In this document: positions 1 to 7,754 of the stretch, one piece after another
Position numbering within the stretch: the stretch's first letter is position 1
How the letters are laid out: each line of letters begins with the position of its first letter
Origin: an uncultured Clostridia bacterium
GTDB taxonomy: Bacteria; Bacillota; Clostridia; Christensenellales; UBA1242
DNA length: 24,587 nt
Direction of reading: 5' to 3'
Assembly (NCBI GenBank): GCA_934771475.1
Contig: CAKVMD010000013.1
Span: 1 to 24,587, forward strand
The notes under the pieces: model-generated
Database searches by the model: none
Seen by the model: the letters and a program-made list of their open reading frames with translations, nothing else
Told to the model about the DNA's origin: nothing
Made by a program: the position numbers and the translations under genes

Positions 1-1219
1 TGCCCACCCCGTGAAAAGCGTGAACGACATAATCTCCCAGTTTTGGAAGATAGAAAACCGCGTGTTTTCCCCTTGAAAAACCGCTATTTTTTGACCTAAA
101 AAGGCTGTCTGCCCCGATTGCTGTAAGCCCTTCTTTCAAAAAACAAAAAGATAATGGCATTGCAAGTGGTGAAAGATAGATTTCTCCACTTATAAGGTTA
201 ATATTTTCATCATAACTATGCCAAGCAAGGTTGTTTTCATTTAAAAACTCTTGCAGGTTTTTAAGAAAACGCTCCTCTCCTGTAAACAAAATTATGGCTT
301 GGTTAAGATTTTTAAAATCAAGGATATCTTGTTTGAGTGCCATAAAGTCTGTCAGGTAACTTCTTGGCGCAATTTTTTCATTTTTATAGGAAACAGGCGC
401 AATGTCAAAGTTGTCAAAAAGATAGTCAGCCTTTTCATACAAATCTTCAAATTCGGCATATAGAGAAGGCTTATAAATGCTCATTGCATTGTAAGAATGT
501 TTTAGAAGTTCAATCTCCTCCATAACCTTTTTGGGCTCGTCCATAATCTTCACGCCATCAAGCGAAAAAACATCGTCTTCGCCTATTGGAAGAGAAGCGG
601 AAAAGATTTCCAGTTTTTCCATTTGCCCCATGTTTTTCATGGTTGAAACTTCAAAAATAGAGATTTTTTCGATAAGGTCATCAAAAAATTCAATTCTTAC
701 AGGAGCGTCAAGGGTTGTCAAAAATATATCGACAATTTCGCCTCTAACCGCAAACTGCCCCGCCTCTTCAACAAGGCTTGCCCTTTCATATCCAAGGCTT
801 GTAAGTTTTTGGCATAGTTTTTCAATGTCCGCGGTGCCATTTTTGTTTAAAATGATAGGCTCAAATTTAGATTTATCAAACTTTATCATTGCCGAACTTG
901 GCAAGAAAATAAGCCCGTCCAGTTGACCTGAAAGGTATTTATTTACCCCTTGTGCAAAAGGCAAGAGGTTTTTATCGTTTTCGTCCTCAACTTCTCTTGC
1001 GCATGAAATTATCTCAACTTTTTTGCCAAAACCTTCCAAAGCGCGTTTGATTTTTCCAGCGCTAGGATAGTTTGAGCACAAAAAAAGCAGATGGTCAAAT
1101 TTTTGTAATAATGCAACTTTTTCACCATCTCCTAATCCTGATATAACTTTCCCAGACGAAAGTATTTTGTCAAGTTGTTTAAAAATATTTTCCTCGCTAT
1201 AAAAATGTTTTGCGGTCAA
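1..1219 (-). CDS. mfd: Transcription-repair coupling factor Mfd, N-terminal part (runs off left edge)
   Basis: Mfd displaces RNA polymerase stalled at DNA lesions and recruits UvrA. About 406 codons are open from a TTG at 1219 to the window edge. The segment GYERASLVEEAGQFAVRGEI followed by VDIF matches the UvrB-like N-terminal module (usual form GYERVxxVEERGQFSVRGGI). The last residues before the edge, GDYVVHAFHGVG, match the start of the RNA-polymerase-interacting domain (usual form GDYVVHxxHGIG). The helicase motor and the C-terminal domain would lie outside the window. The TTG directly follows an in-frame TAG and has no clear SD, so the exact start is uncertain. It begins 11 bases after the pth stop codon, which implies co-transcription with pth and the GlmU-like gene. 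The pth-mfd order is known from Bacillus and relatives. Confidence 0.93.
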   Translation of the reverse strand, partial: MTAKHFYSEENIFKQLDKILSSGKVISGLGDGEKVALLQKFDHLLFLCSNYPSAGKIKRALEGFGKKVEIISCAREVEDENDKNLLPFAQGVNKYLSGQLDGLIFLPSSAMIKFDKSKFEPIILNKNGTADIEKLCQKLTSLGYERASLVEEAGQFAVRGEIVDIFLTTLDAPVRIEFFDDLIEKISIFEVSTMKNMGQMEKLEIFSASLPIGEDDVFSLDGVKIMDEPKKVMEEIELLKHSYNAMSIYKPSLYAEFEDLYEKADYLFDNFDIAPVSYKNEKIAPRSYLTDFMALKQDILDFKNLNQAIILFTGEERFLKNLQEFLNENNLAWHSYDENINLISGEIYLSPLAMPLSFCFLKEGLTAIGADSLFRSKNSGFSRGKHAVFYLPKLGDYVVHAFHGVG

Positions 1220-1230
1220 CTATATTTGTC

Positions 1231-1743
1231 TTACTTTATAAGTTCCAAAAGTTTGCAAACTGCCTCGTCAGTTGCCCTGTCAAAAACACCGATATCTTCT
1301 GGTCTTATTTTAGACAAAACATAATCGGCAAGGTCCACAGACTTGTCTCTTCCCACTCCGACACGCAACCTTTCAAAGTCCTCGCCAATGTAAGAAACAA
1401 TGGACCTTAAACCATTATGTGTTCCGCTTGAACCTCTTTCGCGATAGCGCAGTTTGCCTTTTTCAAGGTCTATATCATCAACTACAACAATAATCCTTGC
1501 ATCGCGAAACTTGTTTTTCAATAGCACAACGCTTTCTCCGCTGTTATTCATATAAGTAGTAGGTTTGACAAGAATGACTTTTTGTCCATTATAGGTTGTC
1601 TCGCCAATATGTGCCTTATACTTTTCTTTTGTCATGCTAACATTTAATTGCTTTGCCAATTTGTCAAGCACCATAAATCCCATGTTGTGAAAAGTATTTC
1701 TAAATTCACTGCCCTCGTTTCCAAGCCCAACTATAATAACCAT
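1231..1743 (-). CDS. pth: Peptidyl-tRNA hydrolase
   Basis: This enzyme hydrolyses the ester bond of peptidyl-tRNAs dropped by ribosomes and so recycles tRNA. It is a 170-residue protein, a little shorter than the usual 185-195. The expected active-site elements are visible: GLGN (residues 6-9), the catalytic His in NTFHNMGF (His19), KPTTYMNNSG (60-69), the acidic DDIDL (89-93) and HNGL (109-112). Two motif positions differ from the common form: GNEG for GNPG, and GTHNG for GGHNG. Neither change removes a catalytic residue. The start lies 7 bases after the GlmU-like stop, with AGGTGA as a plausible SD. In Bacillus the orthologue is spoVC, also upstream of mfd. Confidence 0.95.
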   Translation of the reverse strand: MVIIVGLGNEGSEFRNTFHNMGFMVLDKLAKQLNVSMTKEKYKAHIGETTYNGQKVILVKPTTYMNNSGESVVLLKNKFRDARIIVVVDDIDLEKGKLRYRERGSSGTHNGLRSIVSYIGEDFERLRVGVGRDKSVDLADYVLSKIRPEDIGVFDRATDEAVCKLLELIK

Positions 1744-1750
1744 GTTTCAC

Positions 1751-2587
1751 CTAAACCTTTTGATTTATAATCTTTAAAAGTGGCTCTGGCGAAGATGTGA
1801 TTTTACTTTTCTCTATATAGCATCCTTTTAAGGTTACATTTTTGCAAATAATTGAGTCTTTTATAACATTTCCGCTCTCTAAAATCGCGCCACTTTCAAC
1901 AACGCTTTGTCCTAAGATTGTGTTGTTAGGATAAATAACTGTCCCTTTCCCGATTTCGCAATCAGCCTCAATATAAACATTATCGCCCAGCATTATAACG
2001 CCGTTTTTTGTGTGATATGCAAGTATTCTTTCTTGCAATATTGAATTTACAAGATTAATTTTCTTCGCATCATCCACCCTAAAAAGAGTTTTGCACTCAT
2101 AAGCGACATCGCCCACAAGTTCACCACTCACCCTTGAAAGGTAACTTGTTTTGATGATAAGTCCGCGGTTGAGGCGCAAATAATTCATCCCTCGTTGCGA
2201 AAAATAATCTATAATTTCTTGAAAAGATTTTTTGTCAAACAAAGGTGTATCACTAAAAAATAATGCTATTATTGGCTTGTCTGTTTCAATTTGTTTAAGA
2301 CGGGCAATTTCATTTCCCTCTTCAATTATCTTTTGCTCACAATCATTGCCCGCCATAAGAGTCCATTCAAGCATGGTTTTGCCAGAAAGGTTTAAATTAT
2401 TAAAATGAGGGCAAATATCCTCACCCTTAACTTTTGCCACAACAAAAAGCACTTCATTTGCAATATAGTCATGATTAAGCACTTTTATTAAAGTGTTTGG
2501 CAAAATAGAAGATTGCTCTTCTATCGCTTCAAAATCAAAAGAAATTTGGTCTTTTGAAACCATTAAATCAAGTTCTGTCGTTTCCAT
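1751..2587 (-). CDS. Degenerate GlmU-like protein (eroded nucleotidyltransferase plus truncated hexapeptide domain)
   Basis: The 278-residue protein keeps the GlmU outline but not its catalytic signatures. Around residues 45-75, a segment ending GKTMLEW aligns with the GlmU entry motif (AGKGTRM...LPKVLH..GKPM), but the glycine-rich loop reads AKVKGED and the following Lys is absent. SDTPLF (about residue 111) matches GlmU GDTPL. After the linker helix (LQERILAYHTKNGV, compare GlmU LxxRIxxKHMxxGV) comes a short left-handed beta-helix (VYIEADCEIGKGTVIYPN onward) that stops after about four turns, before the acetyltransferase active site. True GlmU is about 450 residues, so this is unlikely to be a bifunctional enzyme. 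A regulatory or structural role is possible. It is first in the operon with pth and mfd and has a perfect-consensus promoter only 6 bases from the ATG. Confidence 0.72.
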   Translation of the reverse strand: METTELDLMVSKDQISFDFEAIEEQSSILPNTLIKVLNHDYIANEVLFVVAKVKGEDICPHFNNLNLSGKTMLEWTLMAGNDCEQKIIEEGNEIARLKQIETDKPIIALFFSDTPLFDKKSFQEIIDYFSQRGMNYLRLNRGLIIKTSYLSRVSGELVGDVAYECKTLFRVDDAKKINLVNSILQERILAYHTKNGVIMLGDNVYIEADCEIGKGTVIYPNNTILGQSVVESGAILESGNVIKDSIICKNVTLKGCYIEKSKITSSPEPLLKIINQKV

Positions 2588-2622
2588 GCAAAAATTATAT
2601 AATTTTTCTCCAAAATTGTCAA
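2588..2622 (-). promoter_or_regulatory. Consensus sigma-A promoter abutting the GlmU-like ATG
   Basis: On the minus strand TTGACA (2622-2617), a 17-base spacer (2616-2600) and TATAAT (2599-2594) form a perfect sigma-A promoter. Only TTTTGC separates the -10 box from the ATG at 2587. The expected start of transcription therefore falls on or next to the A of the ATG. The only GGAG nearby lies inside the promoter spacer, too far upstream to act as an SD. Confidence 0.8.
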
Positions 2623-2709
2623 CCTTAATTCAAAATTAATCTTTTTTTGGCAAAAAATAAATAATATTTAAAAAAATACAAAAAATCGTTTTAAATTTAA
2701 TATTTTTTA

Positions 2710-2718
2710 TGATATTAT
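2710..2718 (+). promoter_or_regulatory. Extended -10 promoter of the bitopic membrane protein
   Basis: TG-A-TATTAT fits an extended -10 element. The -35 region (TTTAAA, 17 bases upstream) is weak. Transcription would start near 2726, giving a leader of about 16 bases that contains the AAGGA ribosome-binding site of the gene at 2742. Confidence 0.4.
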
Positions 2719-2741
2719 CTTTTTATAAAAAAGGAAGAAAA

Positions 2742-3779
2742 ATGACAAAAAAATATAATTTAAATAAAATTTTATTATTTTCAATTTTTTCATTAATTTT
2801 AATTCTTGCGGGCATAGGATTAAATTCTTTTGCTGTGGCACTGGCTGACAGCGCAAACTCGCTCCCTGCGGAAACCGTTAAAGTTTTAAGCCGAGAAAAT
2901 GAAAATATTTCCTTATCACCAAATGCAACCACTATGCTACCAACGGGAGACACCGTTTACTCTTATAAATGGGAAGAATGTTCTAAAATAAACATTTCTT
3001 TCACCAATGAGAACATAACAAGCGGGAATGTTTCACTCCGAATTGAACTTCTTAAAGGCTATGTCAATAGTGAACTTGATTATTCAAGCGATGACAGAAT
3101 TTACATTGAAAATGCGCCTGGTGGCAGAGTTAGTGGAAGCACTTTCTCATACAACTTTGATATCGACAATGGCGTTGTAGATTCAACAGGAGTGGTGAGC
3201 ACAACAATTAAAGGCTGGGGAATTTACCGCTTTACCATTAAAATTTCAAGTGTTGGACAAGAATTTACCTCTGCTCTTTACAATATCGCGCCTAAAACCG
3301 ACCTTGTAAAACCTTCTTTTATAATAACTACTAAGGGTAGCACCTCTTCAATGCACGACGACTACATCTGCTCTATCACAAACCAAGGCGACTATAAATT
3401 TGCCGACACTTCCAAGCTCATTTGGCACGCAGAAGGTGTTTCAGTTGAAGGCAAGAGTTATTGTTTAACTTACGCCGACAAAAACGAAACAGGAGCAAAC
3501 TTTGACGATTATCTTTACACAAGCATTGAAAGAACTGGACTAAGTTTTGTATTTAACGCTCATAAGGGCGAAAAATATATAAACGGAAATTGGAACATCT
3601 ACTGCGTATACAAACCAGACGAATTTAATAGTTTGGAAAGCGATAAAATAAACATTAAAAATGGTGTCAATTTCAATTTGACTGTTTTCGTTATTTCTTT
3701 AATTTCTGCCATTGTGGTTATAACAGCAATATTTGTTCTTTGCCAATTTGTCAAATCTAAAAAAGAAAAAGTTTGGTAA
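2742..3779 (+). CDS. Bitopic membrane protein with extracytoplasmic domain, function unknown
   Basis: A 345-residue protein. It has a Lys-rich N-terminus, a hydrophobic segment (about residues 9-35, ending in AVALADS, which may be a signal peptide or anchor), about 270 residues rich in Ser, Asn and Tyr, and a C-terminal membrane helix (VFVISLISAIVVITAIFVL) followed by the basic tail KSKKEKVW. This predicts a large domain outside the membrane, probably beta-rich, tethered at the C-terminus. I recognise no family. The ATG at 2742 is preferred over the in-frame ATG at 2709 because AAGGA sits just upstream of it and 2709 lies inside the probable -10 element. It stands alone, between the GlmU-like gene (divergent) and the DUF4363 gene (convergent). 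Confidence 0.72.
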   Translation: MTKKYNLNKILLFSIFSLILILAGIGLNSFAVALADSANSLPAETVKVLSRENENISLSPNATTMLPTGDTVYSYKWEECSKINISFTNENITSGNVSLRIELLKGYVNSELDYSSDDRIYIENAPGGRVSGSTFSYNFDIDNGVVDSTGVVSTTIKGWGIYRFTIKISSVGQEFTSALYNIAPKTDLVKPSFIITTKGSTSSMHDDYICSITNQGDYKFADTSKLIWHAEGVSVEGKSYCLTYADKNETGANFDDYLYTSIERTGLSFVFNAHKGEKYINGNWNIYCVYKPDEFNSLESDKINIKNGVNFNLTVFVISLISAIVVITAIFVLCQFVKSKKEKVW

Positions 3780-3896
3780 AACAAAATAAATAATTTAAAA
3801 TTTAAAAAATAAATAAAAAATAATAACAAAAATTTGGATGCACCCCAATTTAATTAGGTTCTTTTTTATAGAAAAATCATTTCTTATTATTTGTTA

Positions 3897-4292
3897 TTAT
3901 AAGATATTATGGAAATTTGCGCCCATAAAATGCAGATAACTATGGCAATATCCACGAATTGTGCTCAATGAAACCTTAAACGCCTCTACATCATTTTCGC
4001 TTATATACAATTTTAACTTTGAAATCTCTTGACCTATTTCTTGTATGCTTTTATGATTTACAAGATAGCACATATTGGACTCATCTCTAAGCCAAGTGTA
4101 TTCTAAATTTTCCACTTCCATGACGATATCCATGTTTTTTATATTGTCTTTTTCGTCCACCAATTTTTCTATTTCAAAACATTCGCTTTGCATTCGTTGC
4201 AATGATTTTGAAACAAGGTCGTCTTCAACAAAGCAAATTGCAATCAAAAAAACAGTGATAATGGCAAAATTTATATAATGCAAAACCTTCAT
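3897..4292 (-). CDS. DUF4363-family membrane-anchored protein
   Basis: A 131-residue protein with one N-terminal membrane helix (about residues 7-24), then a charged, mostly helical domain with Glu/Lys heptad character. The outline and the pairing with a DUF421 protein match the DUF4363 family, which often follows DUF421 genes in spore-forming Firmicutes. Its ATG overlaps the DUF421 stop codon by one base (TAATG), so the two are very probably translationally coupled and may act as a pair. Its function is not known. The family call rests on topology and neighbourhood more than on a diagnostic motif. Confidence 0.7.
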   Translation of the reverse strand: MKVLHYINFAIITVFLIAICFVEDDLVSKSLQRMQSECFEIEKLVDEKDNIKNMDIVMEVENLEYTWLRDESNMCYLVNHKSIQEIGQEISKLKLYISENDVEAFKVSLSTIRGYCHSYLHFMGANFHNIL

Positions 4293-5002
4293 TATGCCAC
4301 CAACCTTTTAGTAGCAAACTCACGCCCCTCACCCTTCATTGTTTGAATGTAGCCTTGACCCGACTGGTCGACCGATAAAAGCAGAACATCTTTAATCTTG
4401 TACACCTTTTGTTTTTTCAAAATAGTGTTCACTTTTTCTTCATCAAGTCGTGCCACTTTTAAATTGTCTTTCATAAGTTTGCCTTCACTTATAAGGATTA
4501 TAGGAAGAAAACTATCTTCAACCTTATTTTTATTATCTCCGTTTGTGGCTGGGGCATACTCTGCTTTTGGCATAACTGAGACTTTTCCATTAGTCTCCAT
4601 AATCGCGTACTGTACTTGCCCTATTGAAAAATATCCGCATTCTCTAAGCGCCGCATAAATGTCGTCCGTAGAAAGATTGAGTTTTTTCATGGCATTATAA
4701 TCTATACCCTTGGGATTTATCACAATGACTGGTTTGCCACTTATAACCTTTGAAAGCCACTGGCTACTTTTTGTGAGGATAGTAAGCAAAAAGTGCAAAA
4801 CAACAAGCGTCAAAAGAGGCACTATGCCATGAAGCACAGGCACAGAAACTTCTGCCATAGGTATTGTGGCAAGGTCGGCGATAATCAAAGTTAAAACAAG
4901 CTCAAAAGGTTGCATTTGACCTAATTGCCTTTTGCCCATAAGCCTAAAAACAAGCAGAACAATAAGATAAATAATAATTGACCTAAATATAATCGTAAGC
5001 AT
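4292..5002 (-). CDS. DUF421 (YetF/YdfS-family) membrane protein
   Basis: A 236-residue protein with three N-terminal membrane helices and a cytoplasmic alpha/beta domain. The family hallmarks are present: RLMGKRQLGQMQPFELVLTL near the N-terminus, then ADLATIPMA, the PVIVINPKG segment, and LRECGYFSIGQVQYAIMETN plus GKVSV. The family occurs widely in spore-formers, some members in spore membranes, and its biochemical role is unresolved. I chose ATG 5002 (MLTIIF), the usual N-terminus of this family. A TTG at 5020 would add six residues. It is followed by the DUF4363 gene in one transcription unit. TATAAT occurs about 40 bases upstream of the ATG on the minus strand, with only a poor -35. Confidence 0.9.
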   Translation of the reverse strand: MLTIIFRSIIIYLIVLLVFRLMGKRQLGQMQPFELVLTLIIADLATIPMAEVSVPVLHGIVPLLTLVVLHFLLTILTKSSQWLSKVISGKPVIVINPKGIDYNAMKKLNLSTDDIYAALRECGYFSIGQVQYAIMETNGKVSVMPKAEYAPATNGDNKNKVEDSFLPIILISEGKLMKDNLKVARLDEEKVNTILKKQKVYKIKDVLLLSVDQSGQGYIQTMKGEGREFATKRLVA

Positions 5003-5214
5003 GATTATATTATTTCCCAAAAATATATTTTAATTATACATAACTATCTTGATTTAAGTCTTTTCGGTGTATTAATTGATTTTTGTCTACGCAAACAAAA
5101 GTTTTACCAGTAAAAATGGTTTAATTTAAGTCAACAATTTTTGAAAGCAAAATGTCTCGGCTTTTGATACACAATTTCTCACAAACGCAGTGAATGATAA
5201 AAATTTGCTTCTTT

Positions 5215-6747
5215 TTATACATTTTTCACTTTGACTTTTTTAGGTTTTAACCTGTCTGTTGCCAGCACAAAAAATGCCTTGATATCAATCATATTAAACG
5301 CCCCTGCAAGCAAAACAAATGAGCCCACGCTAACCGCTCCACCTAGAAGCAATGTTATCAGTTTTGGCAAGAAATGTCCGCAAATGCCTGTTACAAATCC
5401 AGTTAGCGCAGAAGACGGAATTGCAAGCAAAATGATTTTCCCTAAACTAGGCAAAATGTTAAGTTTGACTTTTGTTTTTTTCTTTAACAAGGCAAGATTT
5501 AAAACGCTTGTTATGGTGAAATTTGCTCCCAGCGCGTAAATAAAGGCATTTATCCCAAACAAAGAAGGCAAGAACCACAGACAAGCAAACATTGCCGCGC
5601 CACCTGCCACAAAGTTGACAAACGAACGCTTTTCGTATCCTAGACTATTCAAAATCGCGCTGGTTATATTTGTCAGCCCTATTGGGATAAGAACCCATGC
5701 CGAAGAAACCAATAAAGACCCACTCAGCACATTATCATACAAGACCTCGCCTGCAAGTTCTCCCATCCCCAAAAAGCAAGGGACAAAAAGTGCAGAAATA
5801 AAGAGCGAGAAAAAGATAGAGGTTTTAATTCTTTTTTCGATATGTTGTAAGTCGTTTTGCGTGAGCGCTTTTGACAAATCTGGCACAAGTGCTGTTGAAA
5901 GCGAGCCAATAATAGAAGATGGAACATAAAGAAGTGGCATCGTCATGCCCACTGCAACACCAAACATTGCAAGAGCCTGTGAATTTGTGTATCCTATTGC
6001 AACAAGACGATTTGGAACTATAAATGCAATAAGGGGTTGCACCAAACTTCCGATTACTCTCATGACGGTGATAGGCGTAGATTGTTTAACAAGCGGAACA
6101 AACTCTTCGCGTTTAAAGCGCCCCAGTTTTCCTCCATAAAAGAAAAAGCAAACAATTACAAGCATCATTGAAGCAAGGCACGCAATGCTCATCGTCCAGC
6201 CAAGATTAAAAGCATTTTCAAGTGCCGAAAAACTTGTTGAAACAAATAGCACTCCAAGCACAATTCTAACCACTTGCTCATAAAATTCGGTTACGCAAAG
6301 AGCAAAATAGTTATTTTTGCCCCACATTGCACCTCGAAGAACGCAATAAACCGAAGAAAATACAAGGCTTGGGAGCAAGACAATCAAAATTTCGATGCAT
6401 CTAGACTCTGTGAATAGTCCTGCAAACACTCTTTTAAAAACAAGCACCACTCCGCATAAAACTATGCTTAAAACAAGTCCATAAATGAGGGCTGTTGTTA
6501 TCAAAGACTTTTCTTTTCCCTTTTCTCTTCTCGCCATATATGAAGAAGAAAGCCTTGAAATTATAAGAGGCATTCCGCTTGAAATCACAGTTAAAAGCAC
6601 CATAAAAACTGAAAATGCAACTTGATAAAGCCCCACGCCTTCTGCCCCAACTTGGCGAGACAAAATCATGCGGAATATAAAACCCGAAATTCGCGTTAAG
6701 AACGAGAAAATTGTGATAAGCGCAACAGTTTTAAAAAGTGATTTCAT
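5215..6747 (-). CDS. spoVB: SpoVB/MurJ-family polysaccharide-lipid flippase (stage V sporulation protein B)
   Basis: A 510-residue, about 14-helix MOP-superfamily transporter. The N-terminus (TRISGFIFRMILSRQVGAEG followed by VGLYQVAF) is typical of SpoVB and YabM-type proteins. Length and helix count fit the family, which moves lipid-linked saccharide precursors across the membrane; SpoVB is needed for cortex peptidoglycan in Bacillus. The start has a good SD (GAGGAG, 8 bases upstream). It is divergent from a LysM gene whose promoter looks sigma-E dependent, which supports a sporulation role rather than that of vegetative MurJ. Members of this family are hard to separate by sequence alone, so the exact paralogue is less sure than the family. 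Confidence 0.88.
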   Translation of the reverse strand: MKSLFKTVALITIFSFLTRISGFIFRMILSRQVGAEGVGLYQVAFSVFMVLLTVISSGMPLIISRLSSSYMARREKGKEKSLITTALIYGLVLSIVLCGVVLVFKRVFAGLFTESRCIEILIVLLPSLVFSSVYCVLRGAMWGKNNYFALCVTEFYEQVVRIVLGVLFVSTSFSALENAFNLGWTMSIACLASMMLVIVCFFFYGGKLGRFKREEFVPLVKQSTPITVMRVIGSLVQPLIAFIVPNRLVAIGYTNSQALAMFGVAVGMTMPLLYVPSSIIGSLSTALVPDLSKALTQNDLQHIEKRIKTSIFFSLFISALFVPCFLGMGELAGEVLYDNVLSGSLLVSSAWVLIPIGLTNITSAILNSLGYEKRSFVNFVAGGAAMFACLWFLPSLFGINAFIYALGANFTITSVLNLALLKKKTKVKLNILPSLGKIILLAIPSSALTGFVTGICGHFLPKLITLLLGGAVSVGSFVLLAGAFNMIDIKAFFVLATDRLKPKKVKVKNV

Positions 6748-6757
6748 TGTTATCTCC

Positions 6758-6786
6758 TCATATAAGATATTTGCTAGGCATAAAAT
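6758..6786 (+). promoter_or_regulatory. Sigma-E-like promoter of the LysM gene
   Basis: TCATATA (6758-6764), a 14-base spacer and CATAAAAT (6779-6786) closely match the Bacillus sigma-E pattern (about KMATATT - N13-15 - CATACAAT). Transcription would start near 6793, giving a 14-base leader that carries AAGGAG. The -35-like box overlaps the spoVB SD region on the other strand. Confidence 0.55.
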
Positions 6787-6806
6787 TTAATACTACAAGG
6801 AGAAAT

Positions 6807-6971
6807 ATGAAAAAATATCTTAACAATTTTTATCGCGTTAAAAAAGGAGACACTATTGATAAAATCGCATCTCTTTACGGTGTCAACCCAATCAAAATTC
6901 TTATTTTAAATAATTGTTCTCCTCTTTTAATTAAGGAAGGCACAATTCTTTTTATCCCGACTTCTTCTTGA
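6807..6971 (+). CDS. 54-residue single-LysM protein
   Basis: The whole protein is one LysM domain: FYRVKKGDTIDKIASLYGV, then a helix ending NN and LLIKEGTILFIP. LysM binds N-acetylglucosamine in peptidoglycan and is common in spore coat and cortex proteins such as SafA and SpoVID. There is no signal peptide, which fits a protein made in the mother cell and deposited on the forespore (inference). ATG 6807 is chosen for its AAGGAG SD 4 bases upstream; an in-frame upstream extension to 6738 would cover the promoter and overlap spoVB. The last 20 bases overlap the 3' end of the convergent TVP38 gene. Confidence 0.8.
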   Translation: MKKYLNNFYRVKKGDTIDKIASLYGVNPIKILILNNCSPLLIKEGTILFIPTSS

Positions 6972-7668
6972 AAAGAGAGAAGAAAAACTTTTCTATTTTG
7001 TCGTTATACTTGTATGATAAGTATATTAGCGCCACTACCCCAACAGCAAGCACGCCCCAAACAACCAAGCCCCAACCATAATAAGGAATTATCTCTCCGC
7101 TTGACAAATAACTTACGAGGAAAATTCCAATCGGTCTAGATATAAATTGAGTTGTCATAAAAAAGCCCCAACTCATGTCAGTAAGCCCCGCCACAAGGCA
7201 AAGAATGTCATCTGGGAACAGCGGTAAAAGCATCATAAGGAAGAAAGAGTATTTGTATTTTGAAAGTTTTTTTGTCCATTTTTCTTGTGCCTCTTCTCCC
7301 ACCATAAAACGAACCACCTTTTTGCCAAATACTCTGCCTATAAAAAATGCCACAGCGCTTCCTAAAAGTATTCCCGCAAGGCTTAAAAGAGAAGATTGAA
7401 AAGGCCCATAAATAAGGCTCCCCGCCACCACAAATATAGGTGAAGGAAGGGGCAAAAAGGTTACTTGTAAAAATTGAAGAAATACAAATGCAAAACGCCC
7501 CCAAAAGCCGAGTGATAGTATGAAATCTTTAAGTTTTTCCGCCGAGTTTAGTTTCTCCCACAACCCCGTCCATTTCAAAATAAAGTATGACAAAACCGTA
7601 AAAGCGCAGATTGCCAAGATTACAATAAATATCCTTAAAAATTTCTTTTTCTTTGAAAGCGACTCCAT
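6952..7668 (-). CDS. TVP38/TMEM64-family (VTT/DedA-like) membrane protein
   Basis: A 238-residue protein with about six membrane segments. The VTT core is recognisable: LPLPSPIFVVAGSLIYGPFQ, then GSAVAFFIGRVFGKK, then LLPLFPDDILCLVAGLTDMS and a late FISRPIG. The family belongs to the SNARE-associated/DedA superfamily, several members of which are implicated in lipid scrambling or polyprenyl-phosphate recycling; no substrate can be deduced here. The SD is poor (AAGG 2 bases from ATG), and a GATAAT lies 6 bases upstream without a good -35. No terminator separates it from the overlapping LysM gene. Confidence 0.88.
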   Translation of the reverse strand: MESLSKKKKFLRIFIVILAICAFTVLSYFILKWTGLWEKLNSAEKLKDFILSLGFWGRFAFVFLQFLQVTFLPLPSPIFVVAGSLIYGPFQSSLLSLAGILLGSAVAFFIGRVFGKKVVRFMVGEEAQEKWTKKLSKYKYSFFLMMLLPLFPDDILCLVAGLTDMSWGFFMTTQFISRPIGIFLVSYLSSGEIIPYYGWGLVVWGVLAVGVVALIYLSYKYNDKIEKFFFSLFKKKSG

Positions 7669-7754
7669 AACCTTATTATCTTGAAAGCACGCCTTTCTAT
7701 TCGCAAAGAATATTATTTTTTCTTATGCAAATAATACTTCAAAAAGGAGAAAAC

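Noticed and set aside
531..926. 131-residue plus-strand open frame opposite mfd
   Set aside because: It is the antisense shadow of the Mfd coding sequence, has no SD, and its composition is that of reversed codons.
3830..3870. Terminator after the bitopic membrane protein gene (AAATTTGG ... CCAATTT)
   Set aside because: The arms are imperfect and AT-rich, and the T-run is separated from the stem; too weak to call.
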